A stretch of DNA of 64,000 bases from Gemmatimonadaceae bacterium (GTDB lineage Bacteria > Gemmatimonadota > Gemmatimonadetes > Gemmatimonadales > Gemmatimonadaceae), in assembly GCA_035533015.1 (NCBI GenBank), contig DATLUQ010000006.1, positions 1-64,000 of the forward strand, given 5' to 3'. How positions within the stretch are numbered: the first letter of the stretch is position 1; each line of letters opens with the position of its first letter. A program made the translations under genes and the position numbers. A model generated the notes under the pieces. The model was not told where the DNA came from. It was given only the letters and a program-made list of their open reading frames with translations, and ran no database searches. Positions 10,540-18,779 of this stretch are shown here, piece after piece.

Positions 10540-11193
10540 ATGCCCGCATCACTACCGGGAAGCCGGCGGTTCTTCGAGAGCACGCGCGGTCGAGTCGTCG
10601 AGCGGCTCCGCCGCGGCGCGTGTACGGTCGAAGCGCTCGCCGATGAACTGGAGTTGACCGACAACGCCGTGCGTGGGCATCTCGCCACGCTCGAACGCGA
10701 CGGCATGGTACGCGCCGCCGGCGTCCGGCGCGACGGCGGTGTGGGGAAGCCCGCCACGATTTACGAGTTGGCGCCCGAAGCCGAAGCCGCGATGTCGCGC
10801 GCCTACGTTCCCATGGTCCGGGCGCTGCTCGGCGCCCTGGCCCACCGATCGTCCCCGCGTCAACTCCGGGCCGTGTTCCGTGACGCCGGGCGGCGCCTGG
10901 CGCACGGCGGACCTCCCGCGGCCGGCGGGCTTCGCGCCAGAGTGGAGGTCGCGGCCGCCGCGCTCACCGAGCTCGGCGGGCTGCTCTCGGTAGAACCGAG
11001 CGACGCCGGCTACCGAATCGTCGCCTGCGGGTGCCCGCTCTCGGAGGCCGTGGTCCAGCAGCCGGAGGTCTGCACGGCCGTGGAGACGATGCTCGCCGAG
11101 CTCACCGGGGCCGCGGTGCACCAGCAGTGCGAACACGGTGCGCGGCCCCAGTGTCGATTCGAGGTGTCGGCGTCGCGACCCGCCGGTCGCTGA
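10540..11193 (+). CDS. winged-helix transcriptional regulator with four-cysteine (Fe-S-like) domain
   Basis: The 217-residue protein carries an N-terminal helix-turn-helix (TVEALADELELTDNAVRGHLATL, about 28-50) and the wing RRDGGVGKPATIYEL. The C-terminal part has cysteines spaced as C-x12-C-x18-C-x7-C, beginning in ACGCPL. This resembles the COG2345/SufR group, whose members bind an iron-sulfur cluster and repress Fe-S assembly or stress genes. The cluster is inferred from the cysteines. The ATG at 10540 was chosen as the first after the AT-rich operator-like region. Likely targets are itself and the divergent gene. Confidence 0.83.
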   Translation: MPASLPGSRRFFESTRGRVVERLRRGACTVEALADELELTDNAVRGHLATLERDGMVRAAGVRRDGGVGKPATIYELAPEAEAAMSRAYVPMVRALLGALAHRSSPRQLRAVFRDAGRRLAHGGPPAAGGLRARVEVAAAALTELGGLLSVEPSDAGYRIVACGCPLSEAVVQQPEVCTAVETMLAELTGAAVHQQCEHGARPQCRFEVSASRPAGR

Positions 11194-11353
11194 TCCACCG
11201 TGTCCCCGGGGCGCGGCCTCCCGTTCACGGTACGTTTCCGCTGTTCGCTTTGCTCCGGGAGATGCGGAGTTCCGTTCAAGTGGCATGATCCGGGCGCCGG
11301 CGATTGCCAACGTGCCCGAAGAGATCGCGGATCAGGCATCGTCCCGGCGTGGC

Positions 11354-11418
11354 GTCCAACGACGCGCTGCTGCCGCCATTGTGAAGAAACGCCGCAGCAG
11401 AGCGCTGGGACGTTGAGC
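11354..11418 (+). repeat. attC-like recombination site (best candidate, site B)
   Basis: This 65 bp site starts GTCCAAC and ends GTTGAGC, both fitting the attC outer-box consensus RYYYAAC and GTTRRRY. Left inner arm GCGCTGCTGC pairs with right arm GCAGCAGAGCGC, leaving two unpaired bases, a hallmark of attC hairpins. The loop is ATTGTGAAGAAAC. Its right arm matches that of the site at 48-155 over about 35 bp despite different surrounding genes. A DUF1801 gene starts 100 bp downstream. I see no integrase gene in the window. Confidence 0.52.
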
Positions 11419-11517
11419 CGGCAGTCGAGAACTAGCGGCGGGGTTGCTGCGAGAGCGCGGCATCGTGTGAGTGCCTCGTGCGCCGCCTGATAATATGCGA
11501 AGCCAGGGAGGGGTGAA

Positions 11518-11904
11518 GTGAACGCTCGCAGTTTACCACCGAAAAGCATCGACGCGTACATTGCCGCCGCACCCATCGAAGTCCGGCCAATACTGAAGAG
11601 AATACGACGCACCGTGGCGGCCGCCGCGCCGGAAGCGAAGGAGATCGTCAGCTACCGCATGCCGGCGTTCCGGCTGCACGGCATCCTCCTGTACATCGGC
11701 GCCTTCAAACACCACATCGGACTCTTCCCCCCGGTCACGGGCGACGCGAAGCTCGCGAAGGCCCTGGCACCATACGCCGGCCCCAAAGGCAATCTCAGGT
11801 TCCCGCTGGATCAGCCCATTCCCTATGCGCTCATCAGGCGCATCGTCCTGTTACGGGTCAAGCAGGACCGCGCTCGAGCCGCCGCGAGGCGGAAGAGGGC
11901 ATAG
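11518..11904 (+). CDS. DUF1801 family protein (YdhG-like)
   Basis: The 128-residue protein shows the DUF1801/YdhG pattern: IDAYIAAAPIEVRPILKRIRRTV, EIVSYRMPAFRLHGILLYIGAFKHHIGLFP and the KGNLRFPLDQPIP stretch. It is a small alpha/beta fold, cytoplasmic, with no known activity. The GTG at 11518 follows AGGGAGGGG. The tail is basic. It lies 100 bp downstream of the best attC-like site, so it may have arrived as a cassette. Two other DUF1801 genes occur within 8 kb. Confidence 0.82.
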   Translation: MNARSLPPKSIDAYIAAAPIEVRPILKRIRRTVAAAAPEAKEIVSYRMPAFRLHGILLYIGAFKHHIGLFPPVTGDAKLAKALAPYAGPKGNLRFPLDQPIPYALIRRIVLLRVKQDRARAAARRKRA

Positions 11905-11990
11905 TGAGAGCCGAGCGCCGACGGACTTGTGAGCGGGGCTTCCCATCTGCCGTGCTGATCGGGACGCGCCGCCGCTGATGACGTGGCGGC

Positions 11991-13595
11991 TCAGTACCGC
12001 CAGCTCCTGGTGTCGGCACCGGCCGGCGCGGTCCGTTCCATGTGCGCCGCCATCTTCTGCAACAGTGCCGGCAGCGGCGGCCCCCAGCAGTGCGGCGCCC
12101 CGGGCTGGAAGACGATCTCGCTGGTCCACCTCGGCGACCTGGTCCGGCGCAGGAAGTCGTCGAGCAGGTGCACGGCGTCGTTCAGATAATACGTATCGGC
12201 GTCGCCCACGTACACGTTGATCTTGTCGGCGAGCTTGGGCCCCAGTGTCGCCCAGTTGGTCTCCAGCCGGTAGCGCAGGTCGAAGTGCTGCTTCCAGTAA
12301 TCGGCCACCTGATGATCGATGACGCCGGTCCGTTTGTCCCAGATGCGCTGCGGGTAGCCGTCCGCGCCCACGGGCCCGTACGCCGCTTCCCAGATGTCCC
12401 ACTGTCCGCCCGACCGCGAGTGGTCGCCCACAGCGCGTTCATACCAGTTCTCGTCCTTCATCATCGTCTCGACGTTGCCGTCGGGGCGGCGCACGTCGGG
12501 ACGTTCCACCGTCATCCAGCCATGGTTCACCCAGTAGGCGTTGGAGTCGGCGTAGATGTTGACGATCTGGTGATAGCGGAAGTCCACGGCATCGGGACAG
12601 AGCGACCAGGTGCCGCCGTAGAAGTCGGGGTGGAACACCTGCTGCGCGAGCGAGATCCATCCGCCCGTGGAGCCGCCGGTGAGCAGGCGGGCCCACGGCT
12701 GGCCGATCACGCGGAACCGCCGCTCCACCGCCGGAATCAGCTCCTGCATGATCGCGTCGTCGTATGGACCCTCGTTTGCCGAGTTGACGTCGTACGAGTC
12801 GTCGTAGAAGGGCGAGGGATGCTGCAGCGTGACGAGGATGACGCGCGGCGTCGAGTCGGCGAGCCACGCGGTCGTCGCCCCGCCCCCCGGCGGCCGCAGC
12901 GAGAAGTGCCCTTCGTCGTAGACGATCGGATATTTCACGTTCGGGTGCGTGTCGTACCCCTTGGGCAGCAGCACGGTTGCGCCCAGATACATCGGGTGCC
13001 CCCACCACCTGGTGAGGATCTCGCTCCGGATCTTGAGGTGCTTCACGTACTGGTCGTCGGTCGGCTCGACGATGGGGGGAATCACCTGGTCGGCAACGAG
13101 CGCGATCGGCGTGTTGGACTTGGGATCAAACGCGATCTTCACCGGCTCGCCAAAGAGGTTGCCGGGCGAGCGCTTCCAGTTCTGCCCTTCCCACTGGTCC
13201 ATGTGCATCCACACCGTGTGCCCGTCCGCCCGGTGGAACTCGGTGTACACGTTCACGAACGCCTGGGCCCAGTAGGTGCCGGCGGGGATGTCGGCCAGCG
13301 ACCGGACCGGGTACCCGAATGTCGACGCGTCGATCGCGACCGGCTGGCCCGGCTTGAGATTCGACACGTCCACCCCGAACAACGGCACGCCGTCCTCGCC
13401 CGTCTGGTCGATGGGCGTGTGGCGAGCGTCGTTGGTACGCGAGAGTGCCACGTACACGCGCCCGGTGATCGGCGCGGCGTGGGCCGACCCGCCGAAGGAG
13501 ACGTTGAAGCGGGGCGTTCCCGCCGGCATCGTCCCCTGGGCTGCGCCCAGCGCGGGAACGCATGCGAGAGCGATGATGAAAGAGCGAATGCGCAT
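11991..13595 (-). CDS. secreted alpha/beta-hydrolase, esterase D/feruloyl esterase-like
   Basis: The 534-residue protein has a Sec signal (MRIRSFIIALACVPALGAA). The C-terminal half is an esterase of the PF00756 type, with nucleophile elbow GGSTGGW, an acid candidate in DADTYYL and His in PGAPHCW. About 190 N-terminal residues precede the hydrolase fold and look all-beta. Related proteins cleave ester bonds of acyl or sugar-linked compounds outside the cytoplasm; the substrate is unknown. It is transcribed alone on the minus strand. Confidence 0.83.
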   Translation of the reverse strand: MRIRSFIIALACVPALGAAQGTMPAGTPRFNVSFGGSAHAAPITGRVYVALSRTNDARHTPIDQTGEDGVPLFGVDVSNLKPGQPVAIDASTFGYPVRSLADIPAGTYWAQAFVNVYTEFHRADGHTVWMHMDQWEGQNWKRSPGNLFGEPVKIAFDPKSNTPIALVADQVIPPIVEPTDDQYVKHLKIRSEILTRWWGHPMYLGATVLLPKGYDTHPNVKYPIVYDEGHFSLRPPGGGATTAWLADSTPRVILVTLQHPSPFYDDSYDVNSANEGPYDDAIMQELIPAVERRFRVIGQPWARLLTGGSTGGWISLAQQVFHPDFYGGTWSLCPDAVDFRYHQIVNIYADSNAYWVNHGWMTVERPDVRRPDGNVETMMKDENWYERAVGDHSRSGGQWDIWEAAYGPVGADGYPQRIWDKRTGVIDHQVADYWKQHFDLRYRLETNWATLGPKLADKINVYVGDADTYYLNDAVHLLDDFLRRTRSPRWTSEIVFQPGAPHCWGPPLPALLQKMAAHMERTAPAGADTRSWRY

Positions 13596-13860
13596 CCTGT
13601 GTCCGCCTCGGTCGGTCGACGTATCAGAGAGTCACGCGACTGGCGAGCGGAGTATAGAGGCTCTGCCGGGCAGAGTCCAATGGAGCGCGAGGACTTAGGC
13701 CATCGCGTCTGGCGCGCCCGTCGCGGCCCAGCCGCCGCGACGGCTGGTGATTCGCTGGCAGCATCAGAAATATCCCGGGCTCAGTGCCGAAGGTGTGTCG
13801 CTGTGCACGATGGAACTGGAGCCCAACGGAACGGCAGACCGAAATCACTCACATCGACTC

Positions 13861-14862
13861 TCACCTCGAGTCGCCGCCCCCGATCGATGGATAAGTGAGT
13901 GCCCACTCCTTGATCCCGGCGAACAGCAGGTCATCCGCCCGGTCAACCGCAGCAATTGATGCCTCCTGCGCCTTTGCGCCGACCTGCTCGGTCAACTCGC
14001 TCTCGATCATGACGGGATCGCGCGTGGGATACTGCACGAGCAGGTAGCACGTGACAGTCGCCTGCGACGAGGAGCCGACAAGAAGCCGCGACAGGCACCT
14101 CGCCTCGCCCCGTTCCCGGTACGTGTACGCATGGGAAGAGACGAACTCGCCAGGCTTCATGCGAAACGTCTTGGAGTCGTACATCGCATAGATGTCACGG
14201 GCAGCCTCGGCCGCTGCTCGATCGCGATAGACGACGAACGAGATCGTTGCCGGACTGGTCGACCCCCGTACCTCAGCCTGTACGATGCCGATCACTCCGT
14301 CGCTCCGTTCCTGCCCGTCCGGATCGACCGTCTCGGTACGACTCACTGTCAAAGGCGCCGTGAGGATTCGGTCATCGAAAGTGTGATGGGACAGATAGTC
14401 GTAGATGGTGGCCGCAGAGTATATGCCCGCCCCTCCGTCGGCCGTCCTCGGGGTGCTGTCCGGACTCCTGCCCGCCGAATGCGAAGCTTGTGAATCGTTC
14501 GGCGTCTGGACTGGCGCCGGCTGGACGCGAGTCCACGATGCGGTGCCGAGCCTGCCGCTGGCACTCAGTGTGTTGCCCTGAATCAACTGGTACGTGCCGT
14601 TATCGTCCCAGGCCATTGTTGTCGATCGCAGCGTATACTTTCCGTTCCTGGCCTCGAAGATGCCGCTGTGCGAAGGAACTCCGCCCGGACCTTCCGCGTG
14701 AAAGTCGTAGGTGCCTCCGGCATGGATCACCCAGACCCATCGCGCGACTCCGTCAGCGTTGGGCACGTTCAATTCCCAGGTGCCGACCAGACCGGGGTCG
14801 ACCTTCGAGCGAGCGCACGAAAGCGCCATGAGCAGCGACAGGAATGCGATCGCGTAACGCAT
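13861..14862 (-). CDS. hypothetical lipoprotein
   Basis: The 333-residue protein has a lipobox (LLMALSC, Cys16). An N-terminal beta domain begins LVGTWELNVPN and is reminiscent of lipocalin-like domains. After a low-complexity linker near 115-140 comes an alpha/beta C-terminal part of about 190 residues that I do not recognise. The ATG at 14862 follows GGAGAA; the longer open frame to 15111 has no good start. Gene-free sequence lies on both sides (13596-13860 and 14863-15294). Confidence 0.72.
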   Translation of the reverse strand: MRYAIAFLSLLMALSCARSKVDPGLVGTWELNVPNADGVARWVWVIHAGGTYDFHAEGPGGVPSHSGIFEARNGKYTLRSTTMAWDDNGTYQLIQGNTLSASGRLGTASWTRVQPAPVQTPNDSQASHSAGRSPDSTPRTADGGAGIYSAATIYDYLSHHTFDDRILTAPLTVSRTETVDPDGQERSDGVIGIVQAEVRGSTSPATISFVVYRDRAAAEAARDIYAMYDSKTFRMKPGEFVSSHAYTYRERGEARCLSRLLVGSSSQATVTCYLLVQYPTRDPVMIESELTEQVGAKAQEASIAAVDRADDLLFAGIKEWALTYPSIGGGDSR

Positions 14863-15294
14863 GAGTCGTTCTCCGTTGCGGGAGGGCGTCTTGTCCGTCA
14901 CCGCCAGCAGGGAAGTCGTGTACCCGTATCGGCTATCATAGTGCCCATGATGAGTGCATTCGACAAGGCCACCTCCACGTTCGGAAATGCTTGCAGGTCC
15001 GGATGTGAAAGCGATCCGGATTCGCGATGAAGTGCGGGATAGTTGCGCGACCGCCCCGACTTTGTCGCGCTGACCACGCCCCGGGATGGAACGAGGGCGC
15101 GTGGCCGACATCTCGAGGCGGAAGGGATCAGCATGGGGAATGCAATTGCCCCGCCTTGAACGCGCAGCGCTGGGACGGCGGTGTGGGGGCGGACGGTTGG
15201 GGCGGCGGAGCGTAGCGCGGGCTGGCGCTCAGGCCAGGCGCTTCCTTAAAATTGCGGCAATCCGTTCTCGCGCGGCGCCAGCAGGAGGAGAGGG
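14863..15294. other. intergenic region with attC-arm-like fragment
   Basis: No convincing gene is visible between the divergent lipoprotein and DUF1697 genes. The stretch GAACGCGCAGCGCTGGGACG (15158-15177) resembles the right arm of the attC-like site at 11354-11418, sharing AGCGCTGGGACG, but the GTT box is missing. It could be a decayed site in front of the DUF1697 gene. Confidence 0.3.
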
Positions 15295-15825
15295 GTGGCA
15301 CTCGTCGTTCTTCTGAGAGGGGTCAACGTCGGCGGTCACAGAAGCTTCCGACCCACCACGCTCGCTGAGCAACTGAAGCACCTCGACGCCGTCAGCATCG
15401 GCGCGGCGGGCACCTTCGTGATCCGGCAGCCAGTGACCCAGGCGCAACTGCGCGCCGAAGTGGCACGCAGGCTTCCCTTTGATGCCGAGATCATGATCTG
15501 CCAGGGTCGCGAGATCATCAGACTGATGTCTCAGAATCATTTCGCGGACCAGCCCCTGCGGCCCGACGTCGTCCGCTTCGTGAGCGTGCTGTCAAAGCGC
15601 CCCCGCCCGGCGCCGAGGACACCCTTGAGCCTTCCTTCCAGCGGCAGGTGGCTGCTGAAGGTCCTCGCGAGGGACAACCGGTTCGTCTTCGGCGTGTACA
15701 GGCGCCACATGAAAGCGATCGGCTACCTTGGCACGCTCGACCGGCTTTTCGGCGTCCCCGTTACCACGCGCAACTGGAATACGATCACCGCGATCGCCAG
15801 GGTGCTGGGCACTGCAGGGAGCTGA
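15295..15825 (+). CDS. DUF1697 family protein
   Basis: The 176-residue protein starts with the family hallmark VVLLRGVNVGGHR, continues with the AAGTFVI strand, and has the RHMKAIGYLGTLDRLFGVPVTTRNWNTI C-terminal motif. DUF1697 proteins are cytoplasmic and of unknown function. The GTG at 15295 follows AGGAGGAGAGG, a strong ribosome site. An IS30 element sits 59 bp after the stop. Confidence 0.85.
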   Translation: MALVVLLRGVNVGGHRSFRPTTLAEQLKHLDAVSIGAAGTFVIRQPVTQAQLRAEVARRLPFDAEIMICQGREIIRLMSQNHFADQPLRPDVVRFVSVLSKRPRPAPRTPLSLPSSGRWLLKVLARDNRFVFGVYRRHMKAIGYLGTLDRLFGVPVTTRNWNTITAIARVLGTAGS

Positions 15826-15883
15826 CCGACCGGCGGGCCATCATCGGCCAGCCAGACGACTTCTCTCTCCAGAGTACCCCTCA

Positions 15884-17339
15884 GGTTCAACTGGTCGTCG
15901 CAACAGGTGGGGTGCCGGCGGATTGTAGCAGTTCGGCGAGGGCTTCGGCAGGGGTCCGCCAGCCAAGGGTCTTCCGTGGGCGCGTATTGAGCGTCAGCGC
16001 CACGGCAGCCAGCGTCGATGCGCTGTGGGCACTGAGATCGGTGCCTTTCGGAAAGTACTGCCGGAGCAGCCCATTCGTGTTCTCGTTTGTGGCCCGTTGC
16101 CACGGACTGCGCGGATCGCAGAAGTAGATGGCGAGGTCGGTGGCGAGCCGGAGTTGGATGTGCTCGGCCATCTCGGCGCCTTGGTCCCAGGTCAAGGAGC
16201 GTCGCAGTGCCACCGGCAAGGTGCGGATCGTCCGCGTGATCGCGTCGCGGACGGCGGTTGCGCCGTGTCCGGCCAGCGCCGGCCCGTTCTTTTCCCGTAA
16301 CCCGCGCCCGTGGCCCGCCATCGGCGGCAAATGGAGCAAGAGGGTGAAGCGTGTCGTCCGCTCCACGAGTGTGCCAATGGCCGAACTCTGAAGGCCGAGG
16401 ATCAAATCGCCTTCCCAGTGCCCGGGCACGGCCCGATCGGCGACTTCCGGTGGCCGCTCGCCGATCATGACGTCGGTGCTAATGAAGCCTTTGCCTCGAC
16501 GGCGGCCCCGGGCTCGCGGTACGCGCAGCGCCCGCCCGGTGCGCAGGCAGGCGGTGAGCTCCCGGCGGAGCGCGCCCCGTCCTTGCACGTACAGCGCCTG
16601 GTAAATGGCCTCGTGGCTGATACGCATGGTCGGATCGTCCGGGAACTCGAGCGGAAGCCGATGCGCAATTTGCTCCGGGCTCCAGGCCCGGCCCCAGCGG
16701 CGATGCTGGCGACGGCCACGTCCTCGGCCCGTCCACGACACGGTGGGGCCACGCACCGGCGCGCCGTCGGGCGTGGCGATCATCCCGGCTAAGCGCTCCT
16801 GCACATACTGCCGTAATTGCGGGTGCACCGCCAGCTTCGCGACTTTCGGTCGCTGCGCGGCCCGGTCGGCGTGCCACTGCGCGGTGGTGGCCCGGTAGTC
16901 GAGCGTCCCGCTACGCGTCGCCGCATTCCGGCGGAGCTCGCGCGAGATCGTCGAGGGCGCGCGGCCTAATTGCCGGGCGCACGTGCGCACGCCATGACCC
17001 TGGGCCCGCAGCACGGCCAAGGACTCGCGCTCAGCAAACGAGAGATAGCGATCGGAAAGCGGGGGCGCCGAGGGCGCCAAGTGGGAAGGCGGCATCCCGC
17101 CAGCTTGCCGAAACCAGCGCGTGCCCACCACCCAGGACACGCGGGCGTCGGCGACCGCGGTCCCGGGATAGTGCCCGCGGGCAATGGCGGCCCAGAACCG
17201 CCGCCGGTCCTCCCGGCGTCCAACGGGTGGTCGTCCCGGCGAGCGCAACTTCCGTCGTCCCGAACGATCTGAACGCCGTCGCGTCGGTTTCGTCATCACA
17301 ACCTCCTCTACGAGGGTGTTGCAACGACCGATTGAATCC
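15884..17339 (-). mobile_element. IS30-family insertion sequence, apparently complete
   Basis: About 1.46 kb carrying a single transposase gene. Imperfect terminal inverted repeats are visible: TTCAACTGGTCGTCGCAACA at 15886-15905 and its counterpart TGTTGCAACGACCGATTGAA at 17317-17336, which pair at 18 of 20 positions. Exact ends and the short target duplication cannot be fixed by eye. The transposase stop codon lies inside the left repeat. The element separates the DUF1697 gene from an attC-like arm at 17399. Confidence 0.88.
15887..17296 (-). CDS. IS30-family transposase
   Basis: The 469-residue protein has an N-terminal basic extension, a helix-turn-helix (LSFAERESLAVLRAQG... APSTISRELRRN, about 85-125) and a DDE integrase core. 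Catalytic candidates are Asp in GHWEGDLI, Asp in LTWDQGAEM and Glu in TNENTNGLLRQYFPKG, all intact. The ATG at 17296 follows GAGGAGG by five bases; a longer frame to 17341 would extend through the right inverted repeat. The reading frame is undamaged, so the element may still be active. Confidence 0.9.
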   Translation of the reverse strand: MTKPTRRRSDRSGRRKLRSPGRPPVGRREDRRRFWAAIARGHYPGTAVADARVSWVVGTRWFRQAGGMPPSHLAPSAPPLSDRYLSFAERESLAVLRAQGHGVRTCARQLGRAPSTISRELRRNAATRSGTLDYRATTAQWHADRAAQRPKVAKLAVHPQLRQYVQERLAGMIATPDGAPVRGPTVSWTGRGRGRRQHRRWGRAWSPEQIAHRLPLEFPDDPTMRISHEAIYQALYVQGRGALRRELTACLRTGRALRVPRARGRRRGKGFISTDVMIGERPPEVADRAVPGHWEGDLILGLQSSAIGTLVERTTRFTLLLHLPPMAGHGRGLREKNGPALAGHGATAVRDAITRTIRTLPVALRRSLTWDQGAEMAEHIQLRLATDLAIYFCDPRSPWQRATNENTNGLLRQYFPKGTDLSAHSASTLAAVALTLNTRPRKTLGWRTPAEALAELLQSAGTPPVATTS

Positions 17340-17398
17340 ACCCCCCATGGGTCGTTTCAAGTGATGCTCCGAGACCGTTGGTGTTTCGCGCGAGTGCT

Positions 17399-17434
17399 GC
17401 CCAACATGCGCTGCCACTGACGGGCGCGTTAGAG
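17399..17434 (+). repeat. attC-arm-like sequence
   Basis: It begins GCCCAAC, a perfect attC outer-box match, continues ATGCGCTGCCACTGACGGG, and has GTTAGAG at 17428-17434. The two ends do not pair well, so this may be one arm of a site rather than a full one. The core ATGCGCTGCCACTGA recurs at 26846-26860 after an unrelated small gene. It lies 60 bp beyond the IS30 right end. The interval 17340-17556 holds no gene. Confidence 0.25.
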
Positions 17435-17556
17435 ATTGCGCGAGCTGCGCTCGCGGTCTCGTTTGATTTGCCCGCACCTGAGCTGGGGCGTCAGCCCGAC
17501 TACCGGATCCCGTTCACGCGTTGCGACCTCACCGAAAATCGACTACCGTGGCGCCG

Positions 17557-17874
17557 ATGCCAACTCGTAACGGCCGTTCCGCTCGCTCCGTCGAGCCCGC
17601 CGCGAACGCGAAGTCGTCCAAGTTGCCGAGCGCCGGGGAACGTGTGCCCCGGAAGGCCCGCAAACCCGCAATGCTGCCCAAGTCCGATGGGGACGCCGGC
17701 GTGCGGCCCTACATCGCGAGCATGGAGGCGAGGCAGGCCGCCATCGCCAACCGCGTCGACGCGCTCGTCGTGAAGCACGTGCCGGGCGTCCACAAGGCCA
17801 TGAGGTGGCACTGCCCATTCTACGGCGTCGAGGGGCAGGGCTGGTTCCTCGCCTTCCCTGGTTGGGCGGCATGA
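17557..17874 (+). CDS. truncated DUF1801 family protein
   Basis: The 105-residue product has a Lys/Arg/Ala-rich N-terminus of about 45 residues and then a DUF1801 domain start: GVRPYIASMEARQAAIANRVD, GVHKAMRWHCPFYGVEGQGWFLAFP. It stops where relatives normally continue with a further ~50 residues, so the domain is cut at its 3' end. Its TGA overlaps the ATG of the AraC-type gene (ATGA). I infer that a deletion fused the remnant to the regulator's start. It may be non-functional. Confidence 0.6.
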   Translation: MPTRNGRSARSVEPAANAKSSKLPSAGERVPRKARKPAMLPKSDGDAGVRPYIASMEARQAAIANRVDALVVKHVPGVHKAMRWHCPFYGVEGQGWFLAFPGWAA

Positions 17875-18335
17875 GCGAAGGTCTGGCAAGCCAGGACCCC
17901 GAACTGTTGCGCCGCCTGCTGCGCGCGAAGGACCGGATGGACGCCGCCTCGCACGAGGACTGGCCCGTGGGGCGGCTGGCGCGCGTGAGCGGCGTGTCCG
18001 CGGCCCATTTCGCGCGATCGTTCAAACAGGCCTTCGGCACGCCGCCGCACCGGTACCTGCTCACGCGGCGCATCGAGCGGGCGACGGCGCTGCTCCGCGA
18101 CACCGACCTTTCCATCACCGAGATCGCCTTCGAGACAGGCTGGCAGAGCCTGGGCACGTTCGGCCGCACGTTCCGCGACGTCGCCGGCCAGAGCCCAAGC
18201 GCCGTCCGTGCGCGCGCCAAGGCTTCGGCGCGCGGGCTCGACCGCGTGCCGGCGTGCATCGTCAGCGCCGCGCACCGGCCCCACCTCACGATGGCAGTTT
18301 CGGAGAAGCGGCGCCGAGTGCGGAGCGCTAAATAA
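17871..18335 (+). CDS. AraC-family transcriptional regulator (DNA-binding domain only)
   Basis: The 154-residue protein consists mostly of an AraC/XylS double helix-turn-helix. The first HTH is WPVGRLARVSGVSAAHFARSF (about 35-55) and the second is ITEIAFETGWQSLGTFGRTF with the family signature. No ligand-binding domain is present; the C-terminal ~40 residues are basic. Such short AraC proteins often sit beside VOC or DUF1801 genes, as here. The start overlaps the preceding stop (ATGA), so translation is probably coupled. Confidence 0.85.
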   Translation: MSEGLASQDPELLRRLLRAKDRMDAASHEDWPVGRLARVSGVSAAHFARSFKQAFGTPPHRYLLTRRIERATALLRDTDLSITEIAFETGWQSLGTFGRTFRDVAGQSPSAVRARAKASARGLDRVPACIVSAAHRPHLTMAVSEKRRRVRSAK

Positions 18336-18361
18336 ACGGGTCCAGACGACAAGGAGATCCG

Positions 18362-18769
18362 ATGACGCAGGGCGTGGACGTGGCCGGTCTGTACGTGCGG
18401 GATCAGGACGAGGCGCTGGAGTTCTACGTGGGGAAGCTCGGGTTCCGCGTCCATACGGACGTGAAGAACGGTGATTATCGCTGGCTCACGGTGCAGCACC
18501 CGGACCAGCCGTCGTTCCAGCTCGGCCTGTTCGTGCCGGGCCCGCCGGTGCACGATGCGGCCACGGCGCAGACGCTGCGCGCGGTCGTGGCCAAAGGCGC
18601 GATGCCGCCGCTGGTGCTGGTGGTGGACGACTGCCGCGCTGCCTGCGACCGGATGCGCGAGCGGGGGGTGGAGTTCACGCAGGAGCCCGTGGCCCGCTAC
18701 GGCACCGTGGACGCCGGGTTCCGCGACCCGTCGGGGAACGGGTGGAAGCTGATCGAGGCGCGCCGCTGA
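18362..18769 (+). CDS. VOC superfamily protein (glyoxalase/bleomycin resistance-like)
   Basis: The 135-residue protein is one VOC domain pair: VAGLYVRDQDEALEFYVGKLGFRV at the N-terminus and FRDPSGNGWKLIEARR at the C-terminus, where Glu is the usual metal ligand. The first ligand position, normally His or similar, is Gly/Leu here, so metal binding is uncertain. Strong site AAGGAGATCCG precedes the ATG. It lies 26 bp after the AraC gene and 10 bp before a DUF1801 gene, forming a likely small operon. Confidence 0.85.
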   Translation: MTQGVDVAGLYVRDQDEALEFYVGKLGFRVHTDVKNGDYRWLTVQHPDQPSFQLGLFVPGPPVHDAATAQTLRAVVAKGAMPPLVLVVDDCRAACDRMRERGVEFTQEPVARYGTVDAGFRDPSGNGWKLIEARR

Positions 18770-18779
18770 GGCAGGGAAG

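Noticed and set aside
12042-13898. Plus-strand open frame of 618 codons opposite the esterase
   Set aside because: It is antisense to a gene with signal peptide and catalytic motifs, and has Val/Arg/His-rich shadow composition.
13747-13959. Small plus-strand frame between two minus-strand genes
   Set aside because: There is no start signal, it overlaps the end of the lipoprotein gene, and no family pattern is seen.
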